In this document: one piece after another, positions 55,331-63,840 of the stretch
Layout: each line of letters begins with the position of its first letter
Position numbering within the stretch: the stretch's first letter is position 1
From: CAWJKP01 sp963843465
GTDB lineage: Bacteria; Planctomycetota; Planctomycetia; Pirellulales; Thermoguttaceae
DNA: 64,000 nucleotides
NCBI GenBank assembly: GCA_963843465.1
Contig: CAWJKP010000003.1
Coordinates: forward strand, 868,001 to 932,000
Direction: 5' to 3'
The notes under the pieces: generated by a model
What the model saw: the letters and a program-made list of their open reading frames with translations, nothing else
Databases searched by the model: none
What the model was told of the DNA's origin: nothing
Translations under genes and position numbers: made by a program

Positions 55331-57726
55331 AATTCGTTCTGGGATCGGTCTTTGCGGGACTGGCCGCTTATCTGGTCCTGTTCTACTGCACCCGCCTGCC
55401 GACGGTGGAGGAGTTGACCGGCGGCCCGTTCCTTCGATTCATGTATTTCGCTTATCTGCGGTCGCCCGGGCTGTTGCTGGAAGAATGGTTCGGAAAGCCG
55501 GCGGATTTCGCCCTGGCCGACCGGTTGCCCGTCCTGGCGGTTGCGGGGGCCGTGGTAGCGATGGGGCTCAGCGCCGGCTGGTTGCTGCTCCGCGCGGCCC
55601 GCGCGGATCGCGGCCTGACGCGGCTGGAGACCTTTGTCTTCTCCCTGGCGGTCGGGCTGAACGTACTGGCCACCTACGTGCTCCTGGCCGGCCTGGCCGG
55701 GCTGTTGCACTTCGCGGTGATGGCGGTCCCCGGGCTGCTCACCGTGACGGCGGCCCTCGGACTCTGGATCCGCTGCCGCAAGGCGCCGCAGGTGGATTGT
55801 CCTACGAGTAGGGTGGGACAAGCTCGCGTAAGCGAGCGCCGGCCCACCAATTCCGCCGGTTCCTGGTGGGCCGGCGGCCGCCACGGCGGCCTTGTCCCAC
55901 CCTACGGCTTGCCGTGGCTCTGGTTGGCTGCGCCCTTTCTGGCGGTGATCGTCCTGGGCGCCATGCTGCCGCCGGTCGAGTTCGATGTCCGCGAATACCA
56001 TCTTCAGGTCCCTAAGGAGTTCTACCAGCAAGGACGCATCAGGCACTTGCCGCACAATGTTTACGGCAACATGCCGATGGGCACGGAAATGTTGAGCCTT
56101 CTGGCGATGGTGCTCTCCGGCGACTGGTGGCTGGGGGCCTTGGCGGGAAAGACCGTCACGGCCCTGATGGCCCCGTTGACCGCCCTGGGGCTGCTGGCCG
56201 CCGGCCGCCGCTTCTTCTCGGCTCCCGCCGGCGCGGCGGCCGCCCTGCTCTACCTTTCGACCCCCTGGATCGTGCGGATCTCGACCGCCGGGCTGGTCGA
56301 CGGGGCCGCCGGCTGCTACCTGCTGCTGGCCTTCTACGCCATGCTCCTCGGGGAGCAGGCAGCGGGCAGTGACATGAGTAGTGTCGCCTTTCGCTCCGCG
56401 AAAGAACGCGGCTTTCGCGGAGCGAAAGGCGACCATCCGACAGATAATGATTCGCCGGTCCTAAGCGAGCGCCGGCCCACCAATCCTGCTCGCTCATGGT
56501 GGGCCGGCGGCCGCCACGGCGGCCTTGACCCACCCTACCTCGCGGTTGGGTGCACGCCATCACGGCTAATGCTGGCCGGATACTTGGCAGGCAGCGCCGC
56601 CGCGACCAAATACCCGGGCCTGCTATTTGTCGTCCTTCCCCTGGCCGCCTGGTCGCTCCTGGCCGGCATCCGGCCGCTGGCCGGCGTGGCCGCCGGGGCT
56701 AACGGGTGCGACTCGGTTAGCCCCGGCGGCCACGCCGGTCTTGCCGCCGCCGGGTCGCACCCCCTGCGGACCGCCGGCGGGCGGCTGGCGATCTTTGTCG
56801 CGGCGGCTGCGCTGGCCTGCGGGCCCTGGCTGGCCAAGAACGCCGTGTTGGCGGGCAATCCGACTTATCCGCTGCTCTACGAAGTCTTCGGAGGCAAGAG
56901 CTGGACCGCCGAGAAGAACGATCGCTGGAACCGCGTCCACCGCCCCCACGACTTCTCGCCATCCGCGTTGGCGGCGAGCCTGGTCCAGGTGGGGCTGGCC
57001 AGCGAGTGGCTCAGTCCGCTGGTCCTGCCGCTGGCCGCGTTGGCCCTGGCCGTGCGGCGCCACCGGGCGATGGTCGTCCGACTGTGGGTGCTCTTCGGCT
57101 ACGTGATCGCCGCCTGGTGGCTGTCGACCCATCGCATCGACCGCTTCTGGATCCCGGCTTTGCCGCTGCTTTGTCTGGCGGCTGGGCTGGGTGTCTGCTG
57201 GAGTCCCCATAAGAGTTGGCGATGGGGTTTGGCAGGTCTGCTGACCGTGGTCCTGTTGGGGAATTTTCTCGTCGCCAGCTCCAGCGGCCCCGGCTGTTAC
57301 AACCGCTACTTCGTCGGCCTTGGCCGTCTGCGAGACGACCCGTTGCGGGTCACCCCTTGGCACCGTTATTTCAACCGGGAAGTCTCTCACGGCCGGGTCC
57401 TGCTCGTGGGCGACGCCGAGCCTTTCGACCTGGAGATGCCGGTGCTCTATAGCACCTGTTTCGATGACTCGCCCTTGGAATTGCTCGCCAAGGGCCGCAC
57501 GGCCGCAGAGGTACGGTCGGGATTGCAGGCCCGTGGGATCACGCACGTCTACGTCGATTGGGGCGAGATTGCCCGTTATCGCCACAGCGGTTACGGATTC
57601 TCGACCTATTTCCGGCCGGAGGTCTTTCGGCGGCTGGTGGACGAGGGCGTCTTGCGACCGCTCCCGGAGATTGAGGGCGACCCGGGACAGGGTTATGAAG
57701 TGATAGGCCCTGCAGGGATGCCGTGA
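55273..57726 (+). CDS. ArnT/GT39-like multi-TM glycosyltransferase-type protein with three repeat insertions
   Basis: 817 aa as read. About ten to twelve TM helices; the first periplasmic loop carries PPVEFDVREYHLQVPKEFYQ, where the acidic motif DVREYH fits the catalytic loop of GT-C enzymes. The C-terminal region (VLLVGDAEPFDLEMPVLYST) is a soluble domain found in related planctomycete proteins. Three dispersed repeats lie in frame: 55808-55905, 56383-56537 and 56681-56738, adding about 100 residues in loops between helices. The true start is uncertain: the ATG at 55273 is followed by repeat-derived residues, and the conserved part begins near FVLGSVFAG at 55334. The donor and acceptor are unknown. 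Confidence 0.8.
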   Translation: MGIGDWRLKQNPKSKIQNPKFVLGSVFAGLAAYLVLFYCTRLPTVEELTGGPFLRFMYFAYLRSPGLLLEEWFGKPADFALADRLPVLAVAGAVVAMGLSAGWLLLRAARADRGLTRLETFVFSLAVGLNVLATYVLLAGLAGLLHFAVMAVPGLLTVTAALGLWIRCRKAPQVDCPTSRVGQARVSERRPTNSAGSWWAGGRHGGLVPPYGLPWLWLAAPFLAVIVLGAMLPPVEFDVREYHLQVPKEFYQQGRIRHLPHNVYGNMPMGTEMLSLLAMVLSGDWWLGALAGKTVTALMAPLTALGLLAAGRRFFSAPAGAAAALLYLSTPWIVRISTAGLVDGAAGCYLLLAFYAMLLGEQAAGSDMSSVAFRSAKERGFRGAKGDHPTDNDSPVLSERRPTNPARSWWAGGRHGGLDPPYLAVGCTPSRLMLAGYLAGSAAATKYPGLLFVVLPLAAWSLLAGIRPLAGVAAGANGCDSVSPGGHAGLAAAGSHPLRTAGGRLAIFVAAAALACGPWLAKNAVLAGNPTYPLLYEVFGGKSWTAEKNDRWNRVHRPHDFSPSALAASLVQVGLASEWLSPLVLPLAALALAVRRHRAMVVRLWVLFGYVIAAWWLSTHRIDRFWIPALPLLCLAAGLGVCWSPHKSWRWGLAGLLTVVLLGNFLVASSSGPGCYNRYFVGLGRLRDDPLRVTPWHRYFNREVSHGRVLLVGDAEPFDLEMPVLYSTCFDDSPLELLAKGRTAAEVRSGLQARGITHVYVDWGEIARYRHSGYGFSTYFRPEVFRRLVDEGVLRPLPEIEGDPGQGYEVIGPAGMP
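55808..55905. repeat. Family C palindrome inside the ArnT-like gene
   Basis: GTAGGGTGGGACAAG and CTTGTCCCACCCTAC end the 98-bp unit. It is read as RVGQARVSERRPTN ... WWAGGRHGGLVPPY without a stop. Confidence 0.92.
56383..56537. repeat. Composite family B plus family C repeat inside the ArnT-like gene
   Basis: Family B stems 56383-56404 and 56412-56433 (perfect 22 bp) with the CATCCGACAGATAATGATTC tail join a family C unit lacking its first arm (56462-56537). It is translated as FRSAKERGFRGAKGD and then ERRPTNPARSWWAGGRHGG. Confidence 0.92.
56681..56738. repeat. Family D palindrome inside the ArnT-like gene
   Basis: Arms 56681-56703 and 56716-56738 are a perfect 23-bp inverted repeat. It is translated as GVAAGANGCDSVSPGGHAG. 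Confidence 0.92.
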
Positions 57727-57866
57727 CGCGGGGACACGGGGACGCGGCGACGCGGGGAATCTCACCCTGCCCCCCATCTCCGGGTTCCCGCGTCCCCCTA
57801 TCTCCGCGTCCCCGCGTCCCCCTATCCCCGCGTCACCGCGTCCCCGCGTCCCCGCGTCCCCGCGTC
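57722..57866. repeat. Octanucleotide array (GCGTCCCC) with opposed arms
   Basis: GACGCGGGGACACGGGGACG at the left and a run of GCGTCCCC units (57783-57866) at the right, inverted to each other. It begins at the stop of the ArnT-like gene. Beyond it, 57867-58219 holds only the promoter below. Confidence 0.88.
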
Positions 57867-57938
57867 CCGTGCCGCCGCATTTTCGCCGGGATGGGGAATA
57901 ATTGGGGACGAAGCCGGCGAACCATCAACAGCGGGTAA

Positions 57939-57967
57939 TTGACGGCGGCGAGCGGGGGTGGTAATAT
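57939..57967 (+). promoter_or_regulatory. Sigma-70 type promoter for the exbB operon
   Basis: TTGACG, a 17-bp spacer, then TAATAT. The hexamers differ from consensus by one base each. Transcription would start near 57974, giving a leader of about 245 nt before exbB. Confidence 0.65.
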
Positions 57968-58219
57968 CGAAAGTTGAAGGCCGAGCCTTGCGCTGGCTCT
58001 CTGTCCCCTTGCTCCCAAGTCAATTTGCCGGCGGATCTTGAGGATCTGTCGGCGGCACGTCCGCTTCGACGCCAAACCGTGCGAAAATGCCGTCGCTCGG
58101 ATCATGGTGGGCGCAGGGCTGGCTGTTTTTGTTGGGCGGGACGAAGGTGATCGCAAGGGTCGATTTGGGAACTTTCCCTGAATTCGTCGCAAGCGGAACG
58201 CTCTGGAACGAGGACTGAC

Positions 58220-59026
58220 ATGTTGAGAAGAGCTGGTCTGGTGTTGGCGGTGACGTGTTGGATGGCGGCCCTGCCGGTGATGACCCCGTCGGTGGCCGTG
58301 GCGGCCGACGGGGCCGCGGCCGAGGAAAGCGTGAAGCCGCCAGTGGAGAAGAACCGCTTCATGTGGGTCATCGAGGTGTCCGGGTTCATCGGATTCGTGA
58401 TCCTTTGCCTTTCGGGCTACTTCGTGGCGACCGTCGTGAAGCTGTTCATGAAGATGAAGCCCGAGGTTGCCGCGCCCCCGGCCGTGATCGCTCGTTGCGA
58501 GGAGTTGCTGGCCGCCCGCGACTTCAAGGGGATCTACGAGATGGTCCAGCAGGACGACTCGTTCTTCAGCCGGGTGGTGTCCGTGGGGGTCACCGAGCTG
58601 CCCAACGGTCTGGCCGACGCCCGCGAGGCCATGCAGCGGACCGGCGAGGCGGAAACGGCCCACATGGAGAAGCAGATCAGCATGTTGGCCGTGTTGGGCA
58701 CGCTGGGGCCGATGATCGGGCTGCTGGGCACGCTCAAGGGGATGATCAGCAGCTTCTCGGCGATCGCCCTTTCCGGGCAGCAGTTGAAGGCCGACGTGGT
58801 GGCCAAGGGCATTTCCGAAGCCCTGATCTTGACCTTCGAAGGCGTCGCCCTCTCGGTGCCGGCGATCTTCTTCTTCGCCATCTTCCGCAACCGGGTGACG
58901 ACGATCACCGCCTCGGTGATGCTGCAGGCGGACCAGATCCTGCGGCACTTCTCCCAGGCCATGCGGGGCGGCGGCAAAAAGGCGGCGGCCGAGAGTCAAA
59001 AGGCAGCGGCCACCAAGACTACGTGA
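58220..59026 (+). CDS. exbB: ExbB/TolQ/MotA-family proton channel subunit
   Basis: 268 aa, GAGG before ATG 58220. An N-terminal signal-like segment (1-28) precedes three TM helices: VIEVSGFIGFVILCLSGYFV, LAVLGTLGPMIGLLGTLKGM and LTFEGVALSVPAIFFFAIF. The last two carry the usual ExbB channel signature. It forms a proton-driven complex with ExbD proteins, three of which follow directly. Confidence 0.93.
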   Translation: MLRRAGLVLAVTCWMAALPVMTPSVAVAADGAAAEESVKPPVEKNRFMWVIEVSGFIGFVILCLSGYFVATVVKLFMKMKPEVAAPPAVIARCEELLAARDFKGIYEMVQQDDSFFSRVVSVGVTELPNGLADAREAMQRTGEAETAHMEKQISMLAVLGTLGPMIGLLGTLKGMISSFSAIALSGQQLKADVVAKGISEALILTFEGVALSVPAIFFFAIFRNRVTTITASVMLQADQILRHFSQAMRGGGKKAAAESQKAAATKTT

Positions 59027-59040
59027 GGGAGTAACGCCTG

Positions 59041-59496
59041 ATGGCTGGTGGCATGCAGCATGCGGCGAAAGCCGAACCGAACCTGACGCCGCTCTTGGAC
59101 ATGGTCTTCCAGTTGATCACCTTCTTCATGCTGGTGATCAATTTCAAGTCCGCCGCCTTGGACTTGAACCTCCGGCTTCCCGTGGTCGGCTCGGCGCGGC
59201 CGGTGGAAGGGGAAGAGGATCTCCTGATCCTCAACATCAACAAGGACGGAGAGCTGCGGACTACGTGCGCGCAGAAGAACATCGATGCTTACATCGCCAG
59301 GGAGGCCCAGGCGGACTTCCTCGCCGCCCGCGCCAAGAATCGCAAAATGCTGTTCGGCGAGGACCTGCCCACCACGGTGGTCATCCGGGCCGACAAGGCC
59401 ACGCCCTTCAGCAAGCTCAACCGCGTCATCGTCGCCTGCCAGAAGAACGGCTATCGCAAGTTCGCGATGAAGGCCCTGAACCGCGCCAAGACCTAG
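59041..59496 (+). CDS. exbD: ExbD/TolR-family protein 1
   Basis: 151 aa; GGGAG before ATG 59041. One TM helix with the proton-carrying Asp in NLTPLLDMVFQLITFFMLV, then a periplasmic domain (DLPTTVVIRADKATPFSKLN). 14 bp after exbB. Confidence 0.92.
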   Translation: MAGGMQHAAKAEPNLTPLLDMVFQLITFFMLVINFKSAALDLNLRLPVVGSARPVEGEEDLLILNINKDGELRTTCAQKNIDAYIAREAQADFLAARAKNRKMLFGEDLPTTVVIRADKATPFSKLNRVIVACQKNGYRKFAMKALNRAKT

Positions 59497-59510
59497 TAGC
59501 GAGTGGGAAT

Positions 59511-60038
59511 ATGCGGAAAAAGAGGCAACGTAAGGGGGGCGAGGATGTCGAGCTGAACGTGACGGCCATGCTCGACATGGCCTTCCAGCTCTTGACTTTC
59601 TTCATCCTCACCTTCAAACCGCCCCCGGTGGAGGGCCAGGTCAATTTGAGGATGCCGCCCCCGCAACTGACGGTCGTGGCGAAGGACGCCGTCAAGGCCG
59701 GCGCGGATGAAAGCGACAAGCGCATGGTCCAGGGCCTGAATACCCTGGTGATTACCGTCCTGCACCTGCCCAAAGACGATCGCCGGCCGGGTTGGGTCTC
59801 TCAGATCAGCGTGGGCGACGCCGTGGTCGCCGACGAAGACCACCTCACCGGCCTGGGCGAGAAGCTCAAGGCGGCACTCACCGATTCCGGCGCCGGCTTC
59901 GACCAGATCATCATCCAGGTCGGCTCCGCGGTCCATTACCAGGGGCTGATGAAAGTCATCGATATCTGCACTCAGCAGAAGCTGTCCAACGGCCAGAAGC
60001 TGAGCAAGCTGAGCTTTGTGGAGCTGCCGGGCGGGTAG
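59511..60038 (+). CDS. exbD: ExbD/TolR-family protein 2
   Basis: 175 aa from ATG 59511, 14 bp after the previous stop. The basic N-terminus MRKKRQRKGGEDVELNV leads into the TM with Asp in AMLDMAFQLLTFFILTF. The periplasmic domain is close to that of ExbD 3 (GAGFDQIIIQVGS, LMKVIDICTQQKL), so the two are recent duplicates. Confidence 0.92.
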   Translation: MRKKRQRKGGEDVELNVTAMLDMAFQLLTFFILTFKPPPVEGQVNLRMPPPQLTVVAKDAVKAGADESDKRMVQGLNTLVITVLHLPKDDRRPGWVSQISVGDAVVADEDHLTGLGEKLKAALTDSGAGFDQIIIQVGSAVHYQGLMKVIDICTQQKLSNGQKLSKLSFVELPGG

Positions 60039-60072
60039 GTAGGTCCCTTCTGCCGGAAGGGACATGAACGAA

Positions 60073-60146
60073 GGGTGGCACGCCCTGGAAGGGCGTGGTC
60101 GTGGTGATGGCGCCGCGAAACCATGCCCTTACAGGGCGTGCCACCC
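60073..60146. repeat. Family O palindrome between exbD genes
   Basis: GGGTGGCACGCCCTG and CAGGGCGTGCCACCC enclose 44 bp. It sits within the operon between exbD 2 and exbD 3, where it might set the mRNA ratio. Confidence 0.85.
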
Positions 60147-60182
60147 GGGCAGCCGTCCGGATGCAGACGGCGAGGGCGGAAT

Positions 60183-60701
60183 ATGAGGAACAGCAAGAAA
60201 AACAAGAAGGGGGAGGAGGTCGAGCTGAACGTGACGGCCATGCTCGACATGGCCTTCCAGCTCTTGACTTTCTTCATCCTCACCTTCCGGCCACCTCCAT
60301 TCGAGGGCCAGATCGGTTTGAGGCTGCCGCCTCCAGAGCCGGTGGTGGGAAGCGGCGTCAAGCACGGCGGGGACCCGAGCGACAAGCGGATGATCGCAGC
60401 TCCCAAGACCCTGGTGGTCACCGTCCTGGGCCGGCCCGCGAGTGATCGCCGGCCAGGTTGGGTCTGGCAGGTCGCGGTAGAGAATTGTGCGGTTGCCGAT
60501 GAAGACCATTTGGCCCGTCTGAGCGACAAGCTCAAGGCCGCCCTGATCGATTCCGGCGCCGGCTTCGACCAGATCATCATTCAGGTCGGCTCGACGGTGC
60601 GTTACGAGGGGCTGATGAAAGTCATCGACATTTGCACCCAGCAGAAGCTGCCCAACGGCGAGACGCTGAGGAAGCTGAGTTTTGTGGAACTACCGATGTA
60701 G
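60183..60701 (+). CDS. exbD: ExbD/TolR-family protein 3
   Basis: 172 aa from ATG 60183. N-terminus MRNSKKNKKGEEVELNV, TM Asp in AMLDMAFQLLTFFILTF, periplasmic domain nearly parallel to ExbD 2. The identity of the TM stretch at DNA level suggests recent duplication or conversion. Three different ExbD copies with one ExbB may form a mixed pentamer/dimer motor. Confidence 0.92.
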   Translation: MRNSKKNKKGEEVELNVTAMLDMAFQLLTFFILTFRPPPFEGQIGLRLPPPEPVVGSGVKHGGDPSDKRMIAAPKTLVVTVLGRPASDRRPGWVWQVAVENCAVADEDHLARLSDKLKAALIDSGAGFDQIIIQVGSTVRYEGLMKVIDICTQQKLPNGETLRKLSFVELPM

Positions 60702-60703
60702 CC

Positions 60704-60757
60704 GTACTCGTCACGCTCCGCGTGACGCGCGTTCCTCACGCGGAGCGTGAGGAGTAC
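60704..60757. repeat. Family F palindrome
   Basis: GTACTCGTCACGCTCCGCGT and CGCGGAGCGTGAGGAGTAC pair across a short loop, directly after the exbD 3 stop. Confidence 0.9.
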
Positions 60758-60792
60758 AGGCGCAGGAAGCCCATCAGGAAGAGGCAAGAAGC

Positions 60793-62010
60793 ATGTTGCG
60801 CGGGGCCGAATTAACGCGGCTGCTCACCAGCCTGGTCATGCTGGCCGTGCTGGGCATGTTGATCTCGGAAGCCCAGGACGCCCACACTTTCCTCTGGCTG
60901 TGCGGCAAGCAGGCCGCCGGCGGCCCGGCCGACCCGGCCAACTTGATCCACGGCCGGCCCGCGGAGCAAGGCGGTGCTGCCCGTAATGCAGCAGGCGCAC
61001 GCCCTGTGCCGAAGGATGCGGACGGCACGCAGCGTCTGGCGAAAGATGCGGACGGCACACGGCGTGTGCCTGCTACCGTCGAGCGGGCGCACGGCAAGCC
61101 TTTGGACCTGCCGCCGCCGCCCAGCGGGCCGACCGACTTGGACGAGGACGAGCGGGGCGCGGCGGCCGAGGAGTTCCAGGCGCTGACCGATCGGACCTTG
61201 GAGCTGCACGGCGAGGAGATGCCGGCCTACTGGCGGCTGTTCAGTTGGGTGCGGAACCAGAGTCTGGCCGGGCTGAGCAAGCGGGCGGTGAAGGACGTCG
61301 TGTTGAACGACTTCATGCAGTCGCCCGACGATTTCCGCGGCCGGCTGGTAGCGCTGGAGCTGAACGTGCGGCGGGTGCTCCGCTATCCGGCGACGAAGAA
61401 TCGGCTGGGGATCGAGAACATTTACGAGGTGACCGGTTTCACCACGGAGTCGCAGGCCTGGCTCTACTTCGGCTTGACGGCGGATCTGCCCAAGGGGATG
61501 CCCGTCGGCAGCTCGGTGGAAGAGCAGGCGACGTTTTACGGCTACTTCCTCAAGCTTCAAGGGTACTATCAAGCGGGGGCCAAGCCCAACGAGCGGCCGC
61601 TGGAGGCGCCCGTCCTGATCGGCCGCATGGTTTGGCACCCCGCCGTGGTGGCGGGGGCCCAAGGGGAAAGTTTTTCGCAGATTTTTTGGGTGGCGATCCT
61701 TGGGGCGGGCCTGGTGGTCGCCGGCGGGGTGTGGCTGATCGTCCGGCTGCTCGGCCGACGGCCGGCGGCGGTCCGGGGCCGAACGCTGCAGCCGCAGCCG
61801 ATAGTGCCCATGGATCAGTGGCTGCGGACGGCTGCGGAAGACGGACTGGAGATCGACGGGGCGGACGCTGACGCAGGGGAGTCGGACTCCGGGGCGGCGG
61901 ACGGCGACGGCCAGGGCAGACGTGAGTACGGCGGCCGCTTGGGAGGCGTTCGCTCGGTCGGCGAGCCTGGCGAGTTGTCCGGTGGAAACGGGTCGTCCAA
62001 CGGGCGGTGA
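60793..62010 (+). CDS. Two-TM protein of the ExbBD cluster, unknown function
   Basis: 405 aa; GAGG before ATG 60793. TM1 lies at about 9-25 (LLTSLVMLAVLGMLISE) and TM2 at about 300-322 (FWVAILGAGLVVAGGVWLIV). Between them is a periplasmic domain of about 170 residues with DFRGRLVALELNVRRVLRYP (an OB-like strand pattern). The C-terminal tail is acidic then Gly-rich. An in-frame repeat (60991-61073) lengthens the segment after TM1. The position suggests a scaffold or partner of the ExbBD complex; I know no named domain. Confidence 0.75.
   Translation: MLRGAELTRLLTSLVMLAVLGMLISEAQDAHTFLWLCGKQAAGGPADPANLIHGRPAEQGGAARNAAGARPVPKDADGTQRLAKDADGTRRVPATVERAHGKPLDLPPPPSGPTDLDEDERGAAAEEFQALTDRTLELHGEEMPAYWRLFSWVRNQSLAGLSKRAVKDVVLNDFMQSPDDFRGRLVALELNVRRVLRYPATKNRLGIENIYEVTGFTTESQAWLYFGLTADLPKGMPVGSSVEEQATFYGYFLKLQGYYQAGAKPNERPLEAPVLIGRMVWHPAVVAGAQGESFSQIFWVAILGAGLVVAGGVWLIVRLLGRRPAAVRGRTLQPQPIVPMDQWLRTAAEDGLEIDGADADAGESDSGAADGDGQGRREYGGRLGGVRSVGEPGELSGGNGSSNGR
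60991..61073. repeat. Family M palindrome inside the two-TM gene
   Basis: GCAGGCGCACGCCCTGTGCC and GGCACACGGCGTGTGCCTGC are imperfect arms; AAGGATGCGGACGGCAC and AAAGATGCGGACGGCAC form a direct repeat inside. It is read as RPVPKDADGTQRLAKDADGT, in frame. Confidence 0.8.
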
Positions 62011-62029
62011 GACGTAAGGAGGGTGAGCA

Positions 62030-63706
62030 ATGTCCCTGTTTAGCAACCCGGGCGAAACCATTTCGGAATGGGCGCGGGAGGACGGGTTTTCCTACCTGGC
62101 GAGCTGCGTCTTCCACATGGTCTTGTTCCTGACGCTGGCGCTGGTGCTGGGAACGATCAAGAACCAGCAGAAGGGCGACGCGCCGAGCTTCGAGACGCCT
62201 CCCGAAGAGGCGGCGCCTCCGGCGCAGGCGGACCTCACGAACTTCGACCTGAAAGACGCCTCGATCGACCCCTCGGAGTTGACGACCGATTCGTTGACCA
62301 TGACCGAGGCGCCGCACGTCGAGGGCGATCCCAACGGGGTGGACGCGGTGGGGGATAGCGCCCCGACGGCCAACGAGGGCGGCGGCACGCCCGCCGGCAC
62401 CTCGCTGACGATGATCGGCATGGGCGGGTACGACGTGAAGGGCGTGGGCCTGGGCCCCGTGTACCACGCCACCGGCGGCGGCGTGGGCATCGGCAAGGGC
62501 ACCGGCAAGAACCCCGGCGCCGGCGGCTCGGGCTTCGGCTTCGGCTCCCGCGGCATGAAAAAGGGCATGCTCGGCAGCGGCGGCGGCACCAAGCAGACGG
62601 AGCGGGCCGTGGCGGCAGCCCTGGCCTGGCTGGCCCGGCACCAGAATCAAGACGGCAGTTGGTTCATCGACTACCACGCCCGCTGCCGCGGCCCGGGTTG
62701 TACGGGACCGGGCGGCGCCAACGCCCCCGGCGCGGCCACCGCCATGGGCCTGTTGCCCTTCTTGGCCGCCGGCCAGACCCACGAGACCAAGGGCCCTTAC
62801 CGGGACAATATTTACCGCGGCATCACCTGGATGATCTCGCACCAGTTGCCCACCGGCGACCTGTCGGTCACCGGCGGGCAGACGCAGATGTATTCGCACG
62901 GCCTGGCGACGATCATGCTCTGCGAGGCCTACGGCATGAGCCACGACAGGCGGCTGGAGGCCCCCGCTCGAGCGGCGTTGCACTTCATCGAGGCCTGCCA
63001 GGACCAGCAGACCGGCGGCTGGTGGTACACCTTCAAGCAGCCGGGCGGCGATACGTCGGTCTTCGGCTGGCAGTTCATGGCCCTGAAAAGCGGCAAGATG
63101 GCCGGGCTGCTCACCTCCAGCATGGAGAACTGTTTCGAGTTGGGGAAAAAGTGGCTGGATTCGGTGGGCAAGGGAGCTTCCAAGGGCCTCTTCTCCTACC
63201 AGCCCCCCCGAGAATCTTCGGACACCATGACCGCCGTGGGCTTGCTCTGCACGCAATACCTGGGGACCCACTACAGCGACCCGCGAATCGTCGAGGGCAC
63301 CAATTTCCTCATGGCCAACCTGCCCAACGCCGCCAATGGCAAGGTCTATTACTGGTACTATGCCACGCAGGTCATGCACAATCAGCCCGGTCCCAATTGG
63401 GACAAGTGGAACCGGCAGATGCGGACGGTGCTGATCAAGACCCAGTGCGGGGCCTCGGGCTGTCCCAATGGAAGCTGGGATCCCCAGGCGGGGATGCCGG
63501 AATGGGCGGCACAAGGCGGACGGCTGATGATGACCAGCCTGGCCGCGCTGACCCTGGAGGTTTACTACCGCTATCTGCCCTTGTATAAGGAGATGGGGGC
63601 CGGCGGCAACGTGCTGGCCGATCTCGACGTGCTCACGGCCGCCTCGCCGGACAAGGCCGCAGCCGCCAAGCCCGGCGAGAAGAAGCCGGCGGAAAAGAAG
63701 CCGTAG
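62030..63706 (+). CDS. Membrane-anchored terpenoid-cyclase-like toroid protein with a TonB-like helix
   Basis: 558 aa; AAGGAGG before ATG 62030. A short cytoplasmic N-terminus (1-20) is followed by one TM helix (about 22-42) with S25-x3-H29 (ASCVFHMVLFL), the spacing found in TonB. An acidic/Pro linker and a Gly-rich region follow to about 180. Residues about 190-520 are an alpha/alpha toroid of the prenyltransferase/squalene-oxidase repeat type (ALAWLARHQNQDGSWFIDY, FIEACQDQQTGGWWYTFK), without DxDD, so catalysis is unlikely. With ExbB and three ExbD upstream it may transmit energy to, or sense, an envelope partner. Confidence 0.85.
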   Translation: MSLFSNPGETISEWAREDGFSYLASCVFHMVLFLTLALVLGTIKNQQKGDAPSFETPPEEAAPPAQADLTNFDLKDASIDPSELTTDSLTMTEAPHVEGDPNGVDAVGDSAPTANEGGGTPAGTSLTMIGMGGYDVKGVGLGPVYHATGGGVGIGKGTGKNPGAGGSGFGFGSRGMKKGMLGSGGGTKQTERAVAAALAWLARHQNQDGSWFIDYHARCRGPGCTGPGGANAPGAATAMGLLPFLAAGQTHETKGPYRDNIYRGITWMISHQLPTGDLSVTGGQTQMYSHGLATIMLCEAYGMSHDRRLEAPARAALHFIEACQDQQTGGWWYTFKQPGGDTSVFGWQFMALKSGKMAGLLTSSMENCFELGKKWLDSVGKGASKGLFSYQPPRESSDTMTAVGLLCTQYLGTHYSDPRIVEGTNFLMANLPNAANGKVYYWYYATQVMHNQPGPNWDKWNRQMRTVLIKTQCGASGCPNGSWDPQAGMPEWAAQGGRLMMTSLAALTLEVYYRYLPLYKEMGAGGNVLADLDVLTAASPDKAAAAKPGEKKPAEKKP

Positions 63707-63721
63707 AAGAAGTAACCTATC

Positions 63722-63818
63722 GTAGGGTGGGACCAGCTCGCCTTCGGCGAGCGCCGGCCCACCAGGCGTTTCTGCCCACTGGGCCGGCGCTCGCGTTGCG
63801 ACCTTGTCCCACCCTACA
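63722..63818. repeat. Family C palindrome
   Basis: GTAGGGTGGGACCAGCTCGC ... GCGACCTTGTCCCACCCTAC, in the spacer before the last gene. Confidence 0.9.
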
Positions 63819-63840
63819 GCGACAGATTCAGGGGATGAAG

